Origin: Herbaspirillum sp. 3R11
Lineage (GTDB): Bacteria; Pseudomonadota; Gammaproteobacteria; Burkholderiales; Burkholderiaceae_D
Assembly (NCBI RefSeq): GCF_004563925.1
Contig: NZ_SPNJ01000002.1
Span: forward strand, 496,001 to 560,000
Direction: 5' to 3'
DNA length: 64,000 bases
In this document: piece after piece, positions 10,779 to 19,346 of the stretch
Layout of the letters: every line of letters starts with the position of its first letter
Numbering within the stretch: the stretch's first letter is position 1
Position numbers and translations under genes: made by a program
Notes under the pieces: model-generated
What the model saw: only the letters and a program-made list of their open reading frames with translations
What the model was told of the DNA's origin: nothing
The model's database searches: none

Positions 10779-12251
10779 ATGTTGAACGAGACATATGACG
10801 TCATCGTCGTGGGATGTGGCGTGGCCGGTCTGGCTGCCGCCGTCAGCGCCGCCGAAGGCGGTGCGCGCGTGGCCATCATTGAACGCGCCCCGATTGAATC
10901 GCGCGGAGGACAAAGCCGCTATACCGAAGCGTATTTGCGGATGAAGAGCGAGACGGAAGTGACCGACGACTTCGAGTCGTTCCTCGCTGAAAACGGTTCC
11001 GGCCGCATCGATCCCAACCTGATTGAAGAATCGGCCCAGCCGACTCCCCAGCGCGACGCTCTGGTCAACGCTCTGAGCATAGCCGATCCGGAAGTGATTG
11101 ATGCCCTGGCTTCCGGCGCGGCGCCAACCATCTCCTGGTTGAAAGAGCTCGGCGTCCGTTTCGATTTTTTGCCGACAGGATTTCTTACCAAGACACAGCC
11201 GCGACTCTTGCCGGTGGGCGGCGGAGAAGCGTTGGTTGAAACTCTGGCTGCCAAAGCGGAAAACCTGTCGGCTAGGTTCTACTATTCCACCTCGGCGCTG
11301 CGTCTGCTGCGCGACGACGGTAACACGGTGACCGGCATCGTTGTCAAACCGCAAGGCGCTCCTGCGCTTGCATTGACGGGGCAAGTCATCCTTGCATGCG
11401 GCGGTTTTGAAGGAAATCAGGAAATGTTGACGCGTTATCTCGGCCCCCGGGCGCTGCATCTGCGGCCCATCTGCCGCGGCGGTTACTACAACCGGGGGGA
11501 CGGCATCACAATGGCGCTCGACGTGGGGGCGGCGACCAGCGGAGACTTCGGCAGTTATCATGCCGAGCCGATGGATCCCCGCTCCGGCATTTCGGAACCC
11601 GCCATTTTCGTGTTCCCTTACGGCATCCTGGTCAACAAGGCCGGAAAGCGTTTCACCGATGAGGCGCCCGGCCCCGTGGATGCCTACTATGAACGTGTCA
11701 CGCGCAAGATCTGCCAGCAGGACGAGGGCATCGCCTATCTGATTCTTGATGCCCGCCATGCCGACATTCCAAACTTCCGTTCGGGCTTGCGTACCGATCA
11801 GCCGCCGGTCGTGGGGGCGACGCTGCCGGTGCTGGCGAAAAAGCTTGATATCCCCGCCTCGGCGTTGCAACAGACAGTCGAAGCGTTCAATCGTGCGTGT
11901 CCTGCCGATGGTCAAAGCCGTTATCGTCCGTTCGAAACCGACGGTGTTGCAACCACTGAGCTCGATCCGCCCAAGTCTAACTGGGCTTTGCCGATCGATG
12001 CCGCACCCTTCCATGCGTACCCGATCATCTCCGCCAATGTGTTCACCTTCGGTGGAGTCAAGACGGACGCACTTGGTCGCGTTCTCGATCAGGATGGATA
12101 CCCCATTCCGGGACTGTATGCGGCAGGTGAAATGACCGGCATGTACTACGGCAATTATGCCGGCGGTACATCGGTGTTGCGCGGTTTGGTCTTCGGACGG
12201 CTTGCCGGTAGAGATGCTGTTTCGCACATCAACATCGCGGTCACTCCATGA
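10779..12251 (+). CDS. FAD-dependent dehydrogenase (fumarate reductase/TcuA-like flavoprotein)
   Basis: Flavoprotein of 490 residues in the succinate dehydrogenase/fumarate reductase flavoprotein superfamily, catalysing C-C bond desaturation or its reverse. The N-terminal dinucleotide-binding motif VIVVGCGVAGLAAAVSAAEGG is at residues 9-29 with ERAP after it. RGGQSRYTE near 42 and LLPVGGGEALVETL near 145 resemble tricarballylate dehydrogenase TcuA. The C-terminal FAD segment GLYAAGEMTGMYYGNYAGGTS is present near 447. The downstream SDR start overlaps its stop by four bases (ATGA at 12248), so the two are translationally coupled. A TcuA role is plausible with an adjacent MFS carrier, but no TcuB-like partner is present; a KstD-type role is an alternative. 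Confidence 0.82.
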   Translation: MLNETYDVIVVGCGVAGLAAAVSAAEGGARVAIIERAPIESRGGQSRYTEAYLRMKSETEVTDDFESFLAENGSGRIDPNLIEESAQPTPQRDALVNALSIADPEVIDALASGAAPTISWLKELGVRFDFLPTGFLTKTQPRLLPVGGGEALVETLAAKAENLSARFYYSTSALRLLRDDGNTVTGIVVKPQGAPALALTGQVILACGGFEGNQEMLTRYLGPRALHLRPICRGGYYNRGDGITMALDVGAATSGDFGSYHAEPMDPRSGISEPAIFVFPYGILVNKAGKRFTDEAPGPVDAYYERVTRKICQQDEGIAYLILDARHADIPNFRSGLRTDQPPVVGATLPVLAKKLDIPASALQQTVEAFNRACPADGQSRYRPFETDGVATTELDPPKSNWALPIDAAPFHAYPIISANVFTFGGVKTDALGRVLDQDGYPIPGLYAAGEMTGMYYGNYAGGTSVLRGLVFGRLAGRDAVSHINIAVTP

Positions 12252-13030
12252 GCGCAGAAACGCACATGGAGCTGGCCGGTCGTTGCGCCATCGTGACCGG
12301 CGGCGCGGGAGGAATCGGTCGCAGCGTCGCGCTCGCGCTGGCCCGCGCCGGCGCGAGTATATGCGTCGCCGACAGCGTCTCTCCACGCGACACCATCGAC
12401 GCAATCGGCGCAACGGGAGGCGTCGCCATCGGATCGTACGTCGACGTCACGCGGGCTGAAGAAATCCGTGCCATGACGGCGCAAGCGGAAGCGGAATTCG
12501 GCGGTGTCGACATTCTTGTCACGACCGCTGGCGTCACCGGTTTCGGCAGTGCAGCCACGCTTGACGAGCGGGAATGGGACCGGATTCTCTCCATCAACCT
12601 CAAAGGCACCTTTCTGGCTTGTCAAAGCGTAATTGAACCCATGCGAAAACGCGGTGGCGGCAGGATCATCACCATCGGTTCGGTGCTGGCGAAGAACGGC
12701 GGTAATGCGCGCCCTTGGTTGTTTCCCGACGAGCAGCAGGTGTCGGCGAACGTCGCATACGGCGCCTCGAAAGCAGGAGTCCACGCCATGACCGCCTATC
12801 TCGCGCGTGAGCTGGCAGCTTCCCGCATCACGGTCAACGGCGTTGCGCCGGGGCCAATCGCATCGGACATGACCACCAATTTTCCTGACGCGCTGAAAGC
12901 GGCGATCCCTCTGGGACGTATGGGAGCGGCCGCCGATGTTGCCGCAGGCGTGCTTTTCTTTGCCAGCGCGGCAGCTGCTTTCATTACCGGCGAAATCATG
13001 GATATCAACGGCGGCATGTGGGCCGATTGA
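12248..13030 (+). CDS. SDR family oxidoreductase
   Basis: NAD(P)-dependent short-chain dehydrogenase of 260 residues (classical SDR length). Seen: TGGAGGIG cofactor motif near residue 18, a TTAG variant of the NNAG motif near 96, the catalytic Ser region (ITIGSVLAKNG) and YGASKAG catalytic Tyr/Lys near 171-175, then PGPIASDMT. The ATG overlaps the stop of the flavoprotein gene (ATGA), evidence of a polycistronic unit. It probably acts on the hydroxy or keto product of the flavoprotein step. Confidence 0.9.
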   Translation: MSAETHMELAGRCAIVTGGAGGIGRSVALALARAGASICVADSVSPRDTIDAIGATGGVAIGSYVDVTRAEEIRAMTAQAEAEFGGVDILVTTAGVTGFGSAATLDEREWDRILSINLKGTFLACQSVIEPMRKRGGGRIITIGSVLAKNGGNARPWLFPDEQQVSANVAYGASKAGVHAMTAYLARELAASRITVNGVAPGPIASDMTTNFPDALKAAIPLGRMGAAADVAAGVLFFASAAAAFITGEIMDINGGMWAD

Positions 13031-13066
13031 TTTATTTTTTTATCGTCTCAACCAAGGACCAATATC

Positions 13067-13660
13067 ATGGCAATTGATGTAAAAACCACCGCACTGCTTT
13101 TGCTCGACCTTCAGAACGAGATGATCGATCCGAATGGAAAGATCGGTTCAGGAGGACTGGCGAAGGTCGTGGCCGAGCGCAATGTCATCGGCAACGCCGC
13201 CCGCGCCCTGCAGGCTGCGCGTAGCGCAGGCATGGTGGTGGTGCACGTGCGTCTGGGATTTCGCGACGATTATGAAGATGCGCTGAGCGTAGCTCCTCGC
13301 ATCGCTCGGCTCAAAGAGCATCGTGCCGCGATCGTAGGAACTTGGGGAACCGAATTCCCTGAGGCGCTTGCTCCGCACGCCCAAGAACTGGTCGTCACCA
13401 AGCAATGCGTCAATCCGTTTTTCAACACAGGACTGTTTGCCTGGCTATCGCATCGCGGCGTCAAGACGATCGTCATCGGCGGCGTTGTCACCAACCTGGT
13501 CGTTGAAAGCACCGCCCGGGCCGCCGACGATGCCGGCCTCGCGACGATTGTACTGGAAGATTGCTGTGCCGCACCCAACGAACAATGGCACAAATTCTCC
13601 GTCGAGAATATCTTGCCGATGTTCGCCGGCGTCAGCAGCGTGAGCAGCGTATTCGGTTGA
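13067..13660 (+). CDS. Isochorismatase-like hydrolase family protein lacking the catalytic cysteine
   Basis: Alpha/beta protein of 197 residues in the isochorismatase/cysteine-hydrolase superfamily. The general acid/base Asp14 (LLLLDLQNEM) and Lys112 (VVTKQCVNPF) of the usual Asp-Lys-Cys triad are present. The nucleophile position in the GxxTNxCVExTAR motif reads GVVTNLVVESTAR, so Cys is replaced by Val145. True isochorismatases (EntB, PhzD) also lack the Cys and hydrolyse vinyl ethers, so the protein may be an ether hydrolase rather than an amidase, or inactive. It lies 36 bases after the SDR on the same strand, with AAGGACC before the ATG. Confidence 0.85.
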   Translation: MAIDVKTTALLLLDLQNEMIDPNGKIGSGGLAKVVAERNVIGNAARALQAARSAGMVVVHVRLGFRDDYEDALSVAPRIARLKEHRAAIVGTWGTEFPEALAPHAQELVVTKQCVNPFFNTGLFAWLSHRGVKTIVIGGVVTNLVVESTARAADDAGLATIVLEDCCAAPNEQWHKFSVENILPMFAGVSSVSSVFG

Positions 13661-13802
13661 GTTGCACCTGTGGCGTTCGGGGAGGCTTTCCCGGAGCGTC
13701 GCAGCCGATTGCCTCCGGGTTTGAGAATCTTGGATAATACGGCTTTCGAGGTTGCGGGCCTGTCGCCCGCACCGATGCTCAACGCTTTACAGAGACTCAA
13801 AC

Positions 13803-14612
13803 GTGAATACGACCGAATCAGTAGTTCGAGAAAGCGATGCGGGCAATGCCACGCGCTCGCCGGTGCGCACCGTGCAAGTGTTGCATGAACTTGCACTGAG
13901 GCCGCGAGGCATGAGCCTGGCCGCGCTGGCGGCGCACCTGCAGTTGCCCAAAACCAGTCTCTTCCGCCTGCTGAACTCATTGGAGCTGGGCGACTATGTG
14001 CAAGTGGTGAACGGGCAGTATCAGATCGGGCCCGCTACACGTGAACTCGGCACGGCGATCATGCTCAATCACGACTTCGCAGGCCGTGCCCGGTATATAT
14101 TGCAGAAGCTGGCCTCGCAGTGTGGAGAAACCGTGATCCTGGGGACTGTCGCGCCGAACGGACTGGACGTCATTTACGCATCTGTTATCGAGGGGACTCA
14201 TCCGCTGCGCTTCAGCATAACGGCCGGCGCAGCCAAGCCGCTGCAGTGCTCGGCCAATGGGCAGACCATTCTTGCCTACATGCCTGCGCCGGAATTGCAA
14301 AAATTCTGCACCGAGGTCAAGTTTGCCAAATATGCTTCGGGCAGCATCATGACGGTGCCGGCGCTTGAAACCGAACTGGCCAGGATTCGAAGCAACGGTA
14401 TCGCGATCAGCATCAACGGCACGCACGAAGGGGTGTTTTCCATTGCGGCGCCGATTGTCGACGCTAGCGGCCGTGTCTGCGCGGGGGTGTCGATTTCGGC
14501 CCCGGAGGCGCAGGTCAAGGGGCATATGGATCGCTTTGACATGCTGGTGCGTGAAGCTGGACACGATATTTCCCGCATACTTGCTTACACCGGCGAATAT
14601 CCGCCGCGCTAA
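13803..14612 (+). CDS. IclR family transcriptional regulator
   Basis: IclR-type regulator of 269 residues when read from the GTG at 13803. The N-terminal winged HTH (SPVRTVQVLHELALRPRGMSLAALAAHLQLPKTS..RLLNSL) is at about residues 18-70. The ligand-binding domain follows, with GETVILGTVAPNG near 104, AAKPLQCSANGQ near 140 and the C-terminal ISI.GTHEGVFSIAAPIVDASGRVCAGVSISAP typical of the family. The open frame extends to 13752, but those residues are not family-like. It follows the MFS/flavoprotein/SDR/hydrolase series and ends in a terminator, so it is the likely pathway regulator, possibly through the palindrome at 9408-9419. Confidence 0.93.
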   Translation: MNTTESVVRESDAGNATRSPVRTVQVLHELALRPRGMSLAALAAHLQLPKTSLFRLLNSLELGDYVQVVNGQYQIGPATRELGTAIMLNHDFAGRARYILQKLASQCGETVILGTVAPNGLDVIYASVIEGTHPLRFSITAGAAKPLQCSANGQTILAYMPAPELQKFCTEVKFAKYASGSIMTVPALETELARIRSNGIAISINGTHEGVFSIAAPIVDASGRVCAGVSISAPEAQVKGHMDRFDMLVREAGHDISRILAYTGEYPPR

Positions 14613-14613
14613 T

Positions 14614-14641
14614 AAAAAAGGAGCCATACGGCTACTTTTTT
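14614..14641 (+). terminator. Terminator after the IclR regulator
   Basis: AAAAAAGGAGCC - ATAC - GGCTACTTTTTT forms a 12-position stem with one G/A mismatch and a T6 run, two bases after the IclR stop codon. The symmetric A/T tracts would let it work in both directions. Confidence 0.8.
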
Positions 14642-14663
14642 ATACAGTTTTCAGCACCTCAAT

Positions 14664-14855
14664 TCACCAGGCCGGTATCACCGTCCCGTTGAATTTCTTG
14701 ATGATGAATTGCTTGATCTGATCGGACTCGAAGATCTTGATGAAGCGGGCGATACGCGGGTCATCCTTGCGGTCGGCGCGAGTGACCCAGATGATGGCCC
14801 ATTGCGAGGTCTTGTATTCCAGCAGTAATGCGTCCGTCGGATTCAGGCTGGCAAG
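14664..14855 (-). pseudogene. MetQ/NlpA-type lipoprotein, C-terminal remnant
   Basis: Read leftwards, the last 60 or so codons give LNPTDALLLE, then DDPRIARFIKIFESDQIKQF and KKFNGTVIPAW before the stop. This is the C-terminal end of NlpA/MetQ-family ABC methionine-binding lipoproteins (about 265 residues when complete). Nothing family-like precedes it, so about three quarters of the gene, including the lipobox, is missing. No MetN/MetI genes are nearby. It is a decayed remnant between IclR and the SDR gene. Confidence 0.8.
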
Positions 14856-15043
14856 CAAAGCACGGTATAAAACCGCCGCTGAGGTCAAGGTGGGTTTGCT
14901 CAAGATGAAGTGACCGACGCCTGCAATCGGCCAGAAGCGGACATCTGGACAAGCAGAAAAGCACGCCGTATTGCGGGCTTTTTTTCTCGCTTAGCGCTGC
15001 CAATCGCAAAGACTGATAGACATGTAGTGGGCGGGGTGGTGGA

Positions 15044-15787
15044 CTACGCGGCAAAGCCACCGTCGATCAACAGGTCGGTGCCGGTGACGAAAGCCGCGTC
15101 CGAACTCGCCAAGTAAGCGATCATGGCGGCGACTTCATCGGCGTGACCATGGCGCTTCAAGGCCATCACGTTGTGTTGAACCGGGGCAAAGTCACCATCG
15201 ACAGGATTCATGTCGGTGTCGATGGGGCCAGGGGCGACGTTGTTGACGGTAATTCCTTTCGGCCCCAAGTCACGGGCCAGTCCCTTTACCAGGCCAGTCA
15301 ATGCCGATTTGCTCATCGAGTAGATGGCGCCGCCGGCAAGCGGCATGCGATGCGCAACAGTGCTGCCGAGATTGATGATGCGCCCACCTTTCTTCATATG
15401 AGCGGCAGCGGCCTGGATTGCGACGAAGACTCCGCGCACGTTGACCGCCACGGTCTTGTCGAAGTCAGCCAGCGTGAACTGTTCGATCGGCGCAAAGATC
15501 AACACACCGGCGCTGTTCACCAAGATGTCAAGACGACCGAAACGCCGCGCTACGCTATCGATGGCGCCTGTGACGGCAGCCGCGTCCGTTACGTCGACTT
15601 GAATTGCTATGGCAGTACCCCCGGCGGCTTCGATCTCGGCAACCAATGCTTCTGCCGCAACATTCGAAGCCTGATAACCGATGGCGACGATGGCTCCGTC
15701 GCGTGCCAGACGACGTGCGGTTGCGGCGCCAATGCCGCGAGAACCGCCGGTGATGAATGCGACTTTACTGTCGAGTTGTATGGTCAT
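15044..15787 (-). CDS. SDR family oxidoreductase (3-oxoacyl-ACP reductase-like)
   Basis: Classical short-chain dehydrogenase of 247 residues. TGGSRGIG is near residue 13, NSAG near 87, the catalytic Ser in NLGSTVAH near 135, and Tyr/Lys in YSMSKSAL near 150. PGPIDTDMNP and the terminal LLIDGGFAA are typical of FabG-like SDRs. The frame is open to 15841, but the ATG at 15787 has a GAAAGGAAG ribosome site and fits the conserved N-terminus. It is divergent from the LysR gene at 15903 with 115 bases between, the usual arrangement of a LysR regulator and its target. The substrate is unknown. Confidence 0.92.
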   Translation of the reverse strand: MTIQLDSKVAFITGGSRGIGAATARRLARDGAIVAIGYQASNVAAEALVAEIEAAGGTAIAIQVDVTDAAAVTGAIDSVARRFGRLDILVNSAGVLIFAPIEQFTLADFDKTVAVNVRGVFVAIQAAAAHMKKGGRIINLGSTVAHRMPLAGGAIYSMSKSALTGLVKGLARDLGPKGITVNNVAPGPIDTDMNPVDGDFAPVQHNVMALKRHGHADEVAAMIAYLASSDAAFVTGTDLLIDGGFAA

Positions 15788-15902
15788 GATGTCTTCCTTT
15801 CGGTGTGGAGTGATTGGTGAAAAGAAGTATGCGTGCAGCAATCTGATCGTAGTAGTGGCTAAATGTCGCGCTCAGTTTCAACCATTGGTTTAAAATTTGA
15901 CG
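15788..15902. promoter_or_regulatory. Divergent SDR/LysR promoter region
   Basis: A short AT-rich intergenic region between two divergent starts, including CTCAGTTTCAACCATTGGTT just before the LysR start, which could carry a LysR T-N11-A site. No single box could be assigned with certainty. Confidence 0.4.
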
Positions 15903-16832
15903 ATGTTTACCGAGCTAAGCAGTTATCTGGATGCGTTCATTGCTGCCGCCGACGATGGCAGCTTTTCTGCGGCCGCGCGTCGCCTGGGACTTACCCCGGC
16001 GGCCGTCAGCAAAAGCGTGGCACAGTTGGAGACTCGGTTGGGAGTACGCCTGTTCCAGCGCAGCACCCGCAGCCTGGCGCTGACCACCGATGGCGAGCGT
16101 CTGTACGGTCAGGTTCGATTGCCATGGAGCGAGATCGGTGATGCCTTGACCGATCTGCGGCAAGGAGCGGGCAAGCCAGCCGGTACCTTGAAAGTCTCTC
16201 TGGCGCACATGATCGGACGAGAATATTTTGTGCCGATGATGACGGGCTTCGTGCAACGATATCCGGACGTGGTGCCCGATCTTCATTTCGAGAACCGGCA
16301 AGTCGAGCTGATCGCGGAAGGATATGACGTCGCCATTGGCGGCGGCATTGAATTGACCGACGCGTTGATCGCGCGTGAATTGTCGGGCTTGCGAGTCGTG
16401 CTGGTAGCGTCACCGGACTATCTGAAAATGCATCCTGCGCCGAAGCATCCACAGGAACTGACACGTCATCGCGGACTTCTCCGCCGTATGCTGAGTTCCG
16501 GGCGGCTGTCGCCATGGGTACTGAAGAACAACGCCGGAGAAGAAGTGATCGCGAGCGTGCGTCCGACAATGGTATTGGATGACCCGGAGGCGATTGCGCA
16601 AGCCGCCACCAATCACATGGGCATTGCGATGCTGCCGTTGCCGCATGTATTGACTCTGCTCAAGCGCGGAGATCTGGTGCGTGTGCTCCCCGAATGGCAT
16701 GCCGACGCGTTGCCGCTTTCGATTTACTACACCAGCCGCAAACTTGTCCCCGCCAAGGTGAGGGTATTTGTGGACTATATTGTTGAAGAATTCCGGGCCA
16801 GCGGGAATGCTGCGCGGTTCCAGCAGGAGTGA
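15903..16832 (+). CDS. LysR family transcriptional regulator
   Basis: LysR-type regulator of 309 residues. The N-terminal winged HTH is clear (FIAAADDGSFSAAARRLGLTPAAVSKSVAQLETRLGVRLFQRSTR, residues about 13-56), then a periplasmic-binding-protein-like effector domain (GTLKVSLAH..GREYFVPMM near 95, VDYIVEEFR at the end). It belongs to the CrgA/DsdC-like group common in betaproteobacteria. A TTG six bases earlier is in frame, but the ATG at 15903 gives the conserved start. It probably controls the divergent SDR. The 240 bases after its stop contain no convincing gene. Confidence 0.93.
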   Translation: MFTELSSYLDAFIAAADDGSFSAAARRLGLTPAAVSKSVAQLETRLGVRLFQRSTRSLALTTDGERLYGQVRLPWSEIGDALTDLRQGAGKPAGTLKVSLAHMIGREYFVPMMTGFVQRYPDVVPDLHFENRQVELIAEGYDVAIGGGIELTDALIARELSGLRVVLVASPDYLKMHPAPKHPQELTRHRGLLRRMLSSGRLSPWVLKNNAGEEVIASVRPTMVLDDPEAIAQAATNHMGIAMLPLPHVLTLLKRGDLVRVLPEWHADALPLSIYYTSRKLVPAKVRVFVDYIVEEFRASGNAARFQQE

Positions 16833-17074
16833 TCGGGAATGCAGGGTGATTTTACCGTATCTATCGCGACCTTCGATTTCTTCGCTTCTCCATCATCTGA
16901 GATAAAACGCTTCGCTGAGGCTGACTGCGTAGTCCTCAACCGGCCAGGAAGGGACGTTCGCGCAGGAGCTCTATTCGATAGGGTGACTCTGCATTTTTTC
17001 ACTCTGCGACGGCGTTATCAACAAATAAGCTCTATTACGCCCCAATAAAACGTCTGCATAAAATATGATTGAAT

Positions 17075-17455
17075 TCATTTTTCGTGGCCCTCGGAACTCC
17101 CGTCAATAGTAATTTTCTGTATTTTTAAGATTTCCGCGCGCACCTCGTCCTCGCTCCACCCGGACTCCAGAAAATAGCAAATGCGATCACTCTCCTCCTG
17201 CCCGAGTGCATGCTTTTTTACCAGAGATCGGGTCAGTTTCTCTATGTTTTGAAGTTCAACATCCAAAGCGATCGCCGATGCGCCTATGTGCTTGTGTATT
17301 TGGGTACGCTGCTCGTTCCAGGCATCCCACCGCACCTGTGTGATCGGCCCCAGCAAACCTTCTGCAGCCATTCTTTCCTGATCTGCGATCACGCCGAGTT
17401 GCAAATGCAGCGGCTTCATTGAAGCTTGGTAGCGTCTGTATGGTGTCTGAATCAT
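17075..17455 (-). CDS. Small hypothetical protein, last gene of the polysaccharide-type operon
   Basis: A soluble, charged protein of 126 residues that I do not recognise. It has no signal peptide or membrane segment. The sequence is largely helical in composition, with a possible amphipathic stretch (IALDVELQNIEKLTRSLVKKHALGQEESDRI) around residues 60-90. It lies 51 bases downstream of the polytopic membrane protein on the same strand with AGAAGGAGA before its ATG, so it is probably the last cistron of the wecB-GT2-YaiO operon. It may be a cytoplasmic regulator or accessory factor, but nothing in the sequence shows this. Confidence 0.6.
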   Translation of the reverse strand: MIQTPYRRYQASMKPLHLQLGVIADQERMAAEGLLGPITQVRWDAWNEQRTQIHKHIGASAIALDVELQNIEKLTRSLVKKHALGQEESDRICYFLESGWSEDEVRAEILKIQKITIDGSSEGHEK

Positions 17456-17506
17456 GCCAGTCTCCTTCTAGGTAGTCGTTGGTGATTGAAACTTGATGAT
17501 GTCTGT

Positions 17507-18370
17507 TTATGCCGCGTTGTCGGCGCGATTCCAGCTCATGGCCCATGCATAGAGCGCCAACAGCATGGTGAACTGCAACAAGGTGGTGCCAAGAAGGTAA
17601 AGCAGCGGATGCCACAACAGCGAGAATTGCTGCATCAAGACCGCCGCCAGGATGAATTGCACCGGTGTGAGCACCGCGAGATAGCCCAAGGCCATTAGCG
17701 GCAGGGCAAACTTGCGCGACAGGCTGAAGTCGAAGATGTTGTAAGTCAATCCGTAGAGCCAGGGCGCGATCAGCATCAATGCAAAAGAAGATTGCATCAT
17801 TGATGCCACCGATCCTCCTGCCGTATGAGGAAAATGCATGCCCCAGAAATAGAAATAGATCTGAATCGCGACCTGCAACGCCCCGATGAATCGGAGCATG
17901 TACACCAGCGGCAGCATCTTCGGCGGCATGAACGTCGGACCGATCAACAACACACCGGCCAACGCCAGTCCCGACCACCATTGGGTAGCAGTGGGCAACG
18001 CCGCCTGCACCAGAGGATAAGGAATATGAAACATTCCGCCCATCTCCACTTCATGACGCGCCAAGGAGATATCAGGCCCCAGCAGTCCGACCCAGAAGTT
18101 GATGATGGCGGTCCAAAGCATGTCGATAAACGGCCACGCCAGATAGACGGCTGAGCTCAGCAAAGCCGGAATCAGCAGCATGGACAGCAGCCGCCAGGTG
18201 GTGAAATCAATCCTGAGCAAGGCGCGATGCGTGCGGATCAGGCCGCCACGGATGTTGAGCAAACGCGGGTCGGTGTGCGCCGTAGCGCGTAGCGCCGATG
18301 ATCGTTGCGCGGCGGCTGCTGCGACCGCGGCACTGAGATTTTTCGGTGAGGTTCTTTGACTATTGGACAT
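17507..18370 (-). CDS. Polytopic inner-membrane protein of unknown function (polysaccharide-type operon)
   Basis: A 287-residue protein with an about 50-residue hydrophilic N-terminus rich in Ala/Ser, then five or six hydrophobic segments: about 57-80, 112-150, 155-180, 187-210, 222-245 and 250-275. No named domain is recognised. RBS GGCGGAG precedes the ATG. It lies 51 bases after the YaiO-type barrel gene on the same strand. Given its neighbours (GT2 synthase, outer-membrane barrel, beta-helix protein) a role in polymer export or synthase assembly is an inference only. A PgaD-like helper or transporter subunit are alternatives. Confidence 0.75.
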   Translation of the reverse strand: MSNSQRTSPKNLSAAVAAAAAQRSSALRATAHTDPRLLNIRGGLIRTHRALLRIDFTTWRLLSMLLIPALLSSAVYLAWPFIDMLWTAIINFWVGLLGPDISLARHEVEMGGMFHIPYPLVQAALPTATQWWSGLALAGVLLIGPTFMPPKMLPLVYMLRFIGALQVAIQIYFYFWGMHFPHTAGGSVASMMQSSFALMLIAPWLYGLTYNIFDFSLSRKFALPLMALGYLAVLTPVQFILAAVLMQQFSLLWHPLLYLLGTTLLQFTMLLALYAWAMSWNRADNAA

Positions 18371-18421
18371 GGCTGACTCCGCCTGGATGACTGAAAATGG
18401 ACTGAAACGGCACGGTGCGGC

Positions 18422-19324
18422 TCATCGAAAACTCCAGCGCCAGCCGACATCGATGGAGGTGCGGGCATAGCTGGGATTCTTGTAATAGCCCAGGCCCAGG
18501 ATCAGCAAGCCGTCGCGCGTCATCCGTTCGCGCCATTGCACGCCGATGCTGTGACTCATGAAGTCGACTTTTTCGGTGCCGGTGGTGAGCACCTGATAGG
18601 TTTCCTTGGCACGCTCGGCACGCACGATGACAGCACGCCGTTCGTCGCTGCCAAAAGTTACCGCTACGTATTGGCTGGGGCCGAAGGCTGCGCCGGGATT
18701 GGCGACGTTGCCGCGCAAGCCGGCTTCCAGCACCAGGTCCTTGCCGTAGTAAATGCCGTTGAGGATCACACCTTTGTCCGAGCGCCCCTCCTGATTTCCC
18801 TTGGCATAGTAGACGGCCAGGCCGGCGACGTACTGGCGTTGCCCGCCGAATTTGCGGTAACCCGCAAGATCCATGCGCCAGTCGGGAAACAGCAGGCTGC
18901 TGCCGCTGCCGAGCCCGACCGTGGTGTAGTAGTCGGGCGACAGGTCATGCGTCAGATTCAGGGAGCCATAGCTGCCGGAAAACCCGAAACGGCTTTGCCG
19001 GATCACCTCCGCCTGTAGCACGCCGAAGTCCATCACCTGCATGCCGCGCAGAGAATAGGATTTCGCATTGCCGTAGCCGGCGTCGTAGTTGCCGAAGCCG
19101 GCCATGGCTTCGATTGCGGATTTTTCGGTTGGCGCCACAACCGGTGAACGATCGCTCACGGGGACCCCGGCTGGAATGTCCTGAGCGGCTACCGAGGCGG
19201 CAAACGCCAGCCCGGTGCCGAACAGCATGCAATTCAGACGGGATGGCAAACGGCATCGTAAAGCGCTTAAAGCGCGTGACACGTTCGAAACATGGGACAT
19301 GGTTAAGGTCGTATTATTTTTCAT
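18422..19324 (-). CDS. YaiO family outer-membrane beta-barrel protein
   Basis: Predicted outer-membrane barrel of 300 residues. A hydrophobic stretch ending AFAASVAA|QD near residue 47 is a signal peptide (the start may be a little downstream, for example at Met9). The mature part consists of alternating aromatic strands (FGFSGSYGSLNLTHDLS, YYTTVGLGSGSSLLFP, YVAGLAVYYAKG, LILGLGYYKNPSYARTSIDVGWRWSF) and ends in Phe-Arg. YaiO in E. coli is encoded near a GT2 gene (yaiP). Here the gene sits 22 bases after the secreted helical-repeat-like gene, within a wecB/GT2 operon, which fits a secretion pore or receptor for the polymer. Confidence 0.8.
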   Translation of the reverse strand: MKNNTTLTMSHVSNVSRALSALRCRLPSRLNCMLFGTGLAFAASVAAQDIPAGVPVSDRSPVVAPTEKSAIEAMAGFGNYDAGYGNAKSYSLRGMQVMDFGVLQAEVIRQSRFGFSGSYGSLNLTHDLSPDYYTTVGLGSGSSLLFPDWRMDLAGYRKFGGQRQYVAGLAVYYAKGNQEGRSDKGVILNGIYYGKDLVLEAGLRGNVANPGAAFGPSQYVAVTFGSDERRAVIVRAERAKETYQVLTTGTEKVDFMSHSIGVQWRERMTRDGLLILGLGYYKNPSYARTSIDVGWRWSFR

Positions 19325-19346
19325 GAAATCGGCGTGGTTACCCGGG

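Noticed and set aside
10605-12413. A 602-codon minus-strand open frame opposite the flavoprotein gene
   Set aside because: Shadow frame; the plus strand has a complete flavoprotein with recognised motifs and a coupled SDR.
16839-17048. A 69-codon plus-strand open frame after the LysR gene
   Set aside because: No motif, no ribosome site; composition is not that of nearby genes.
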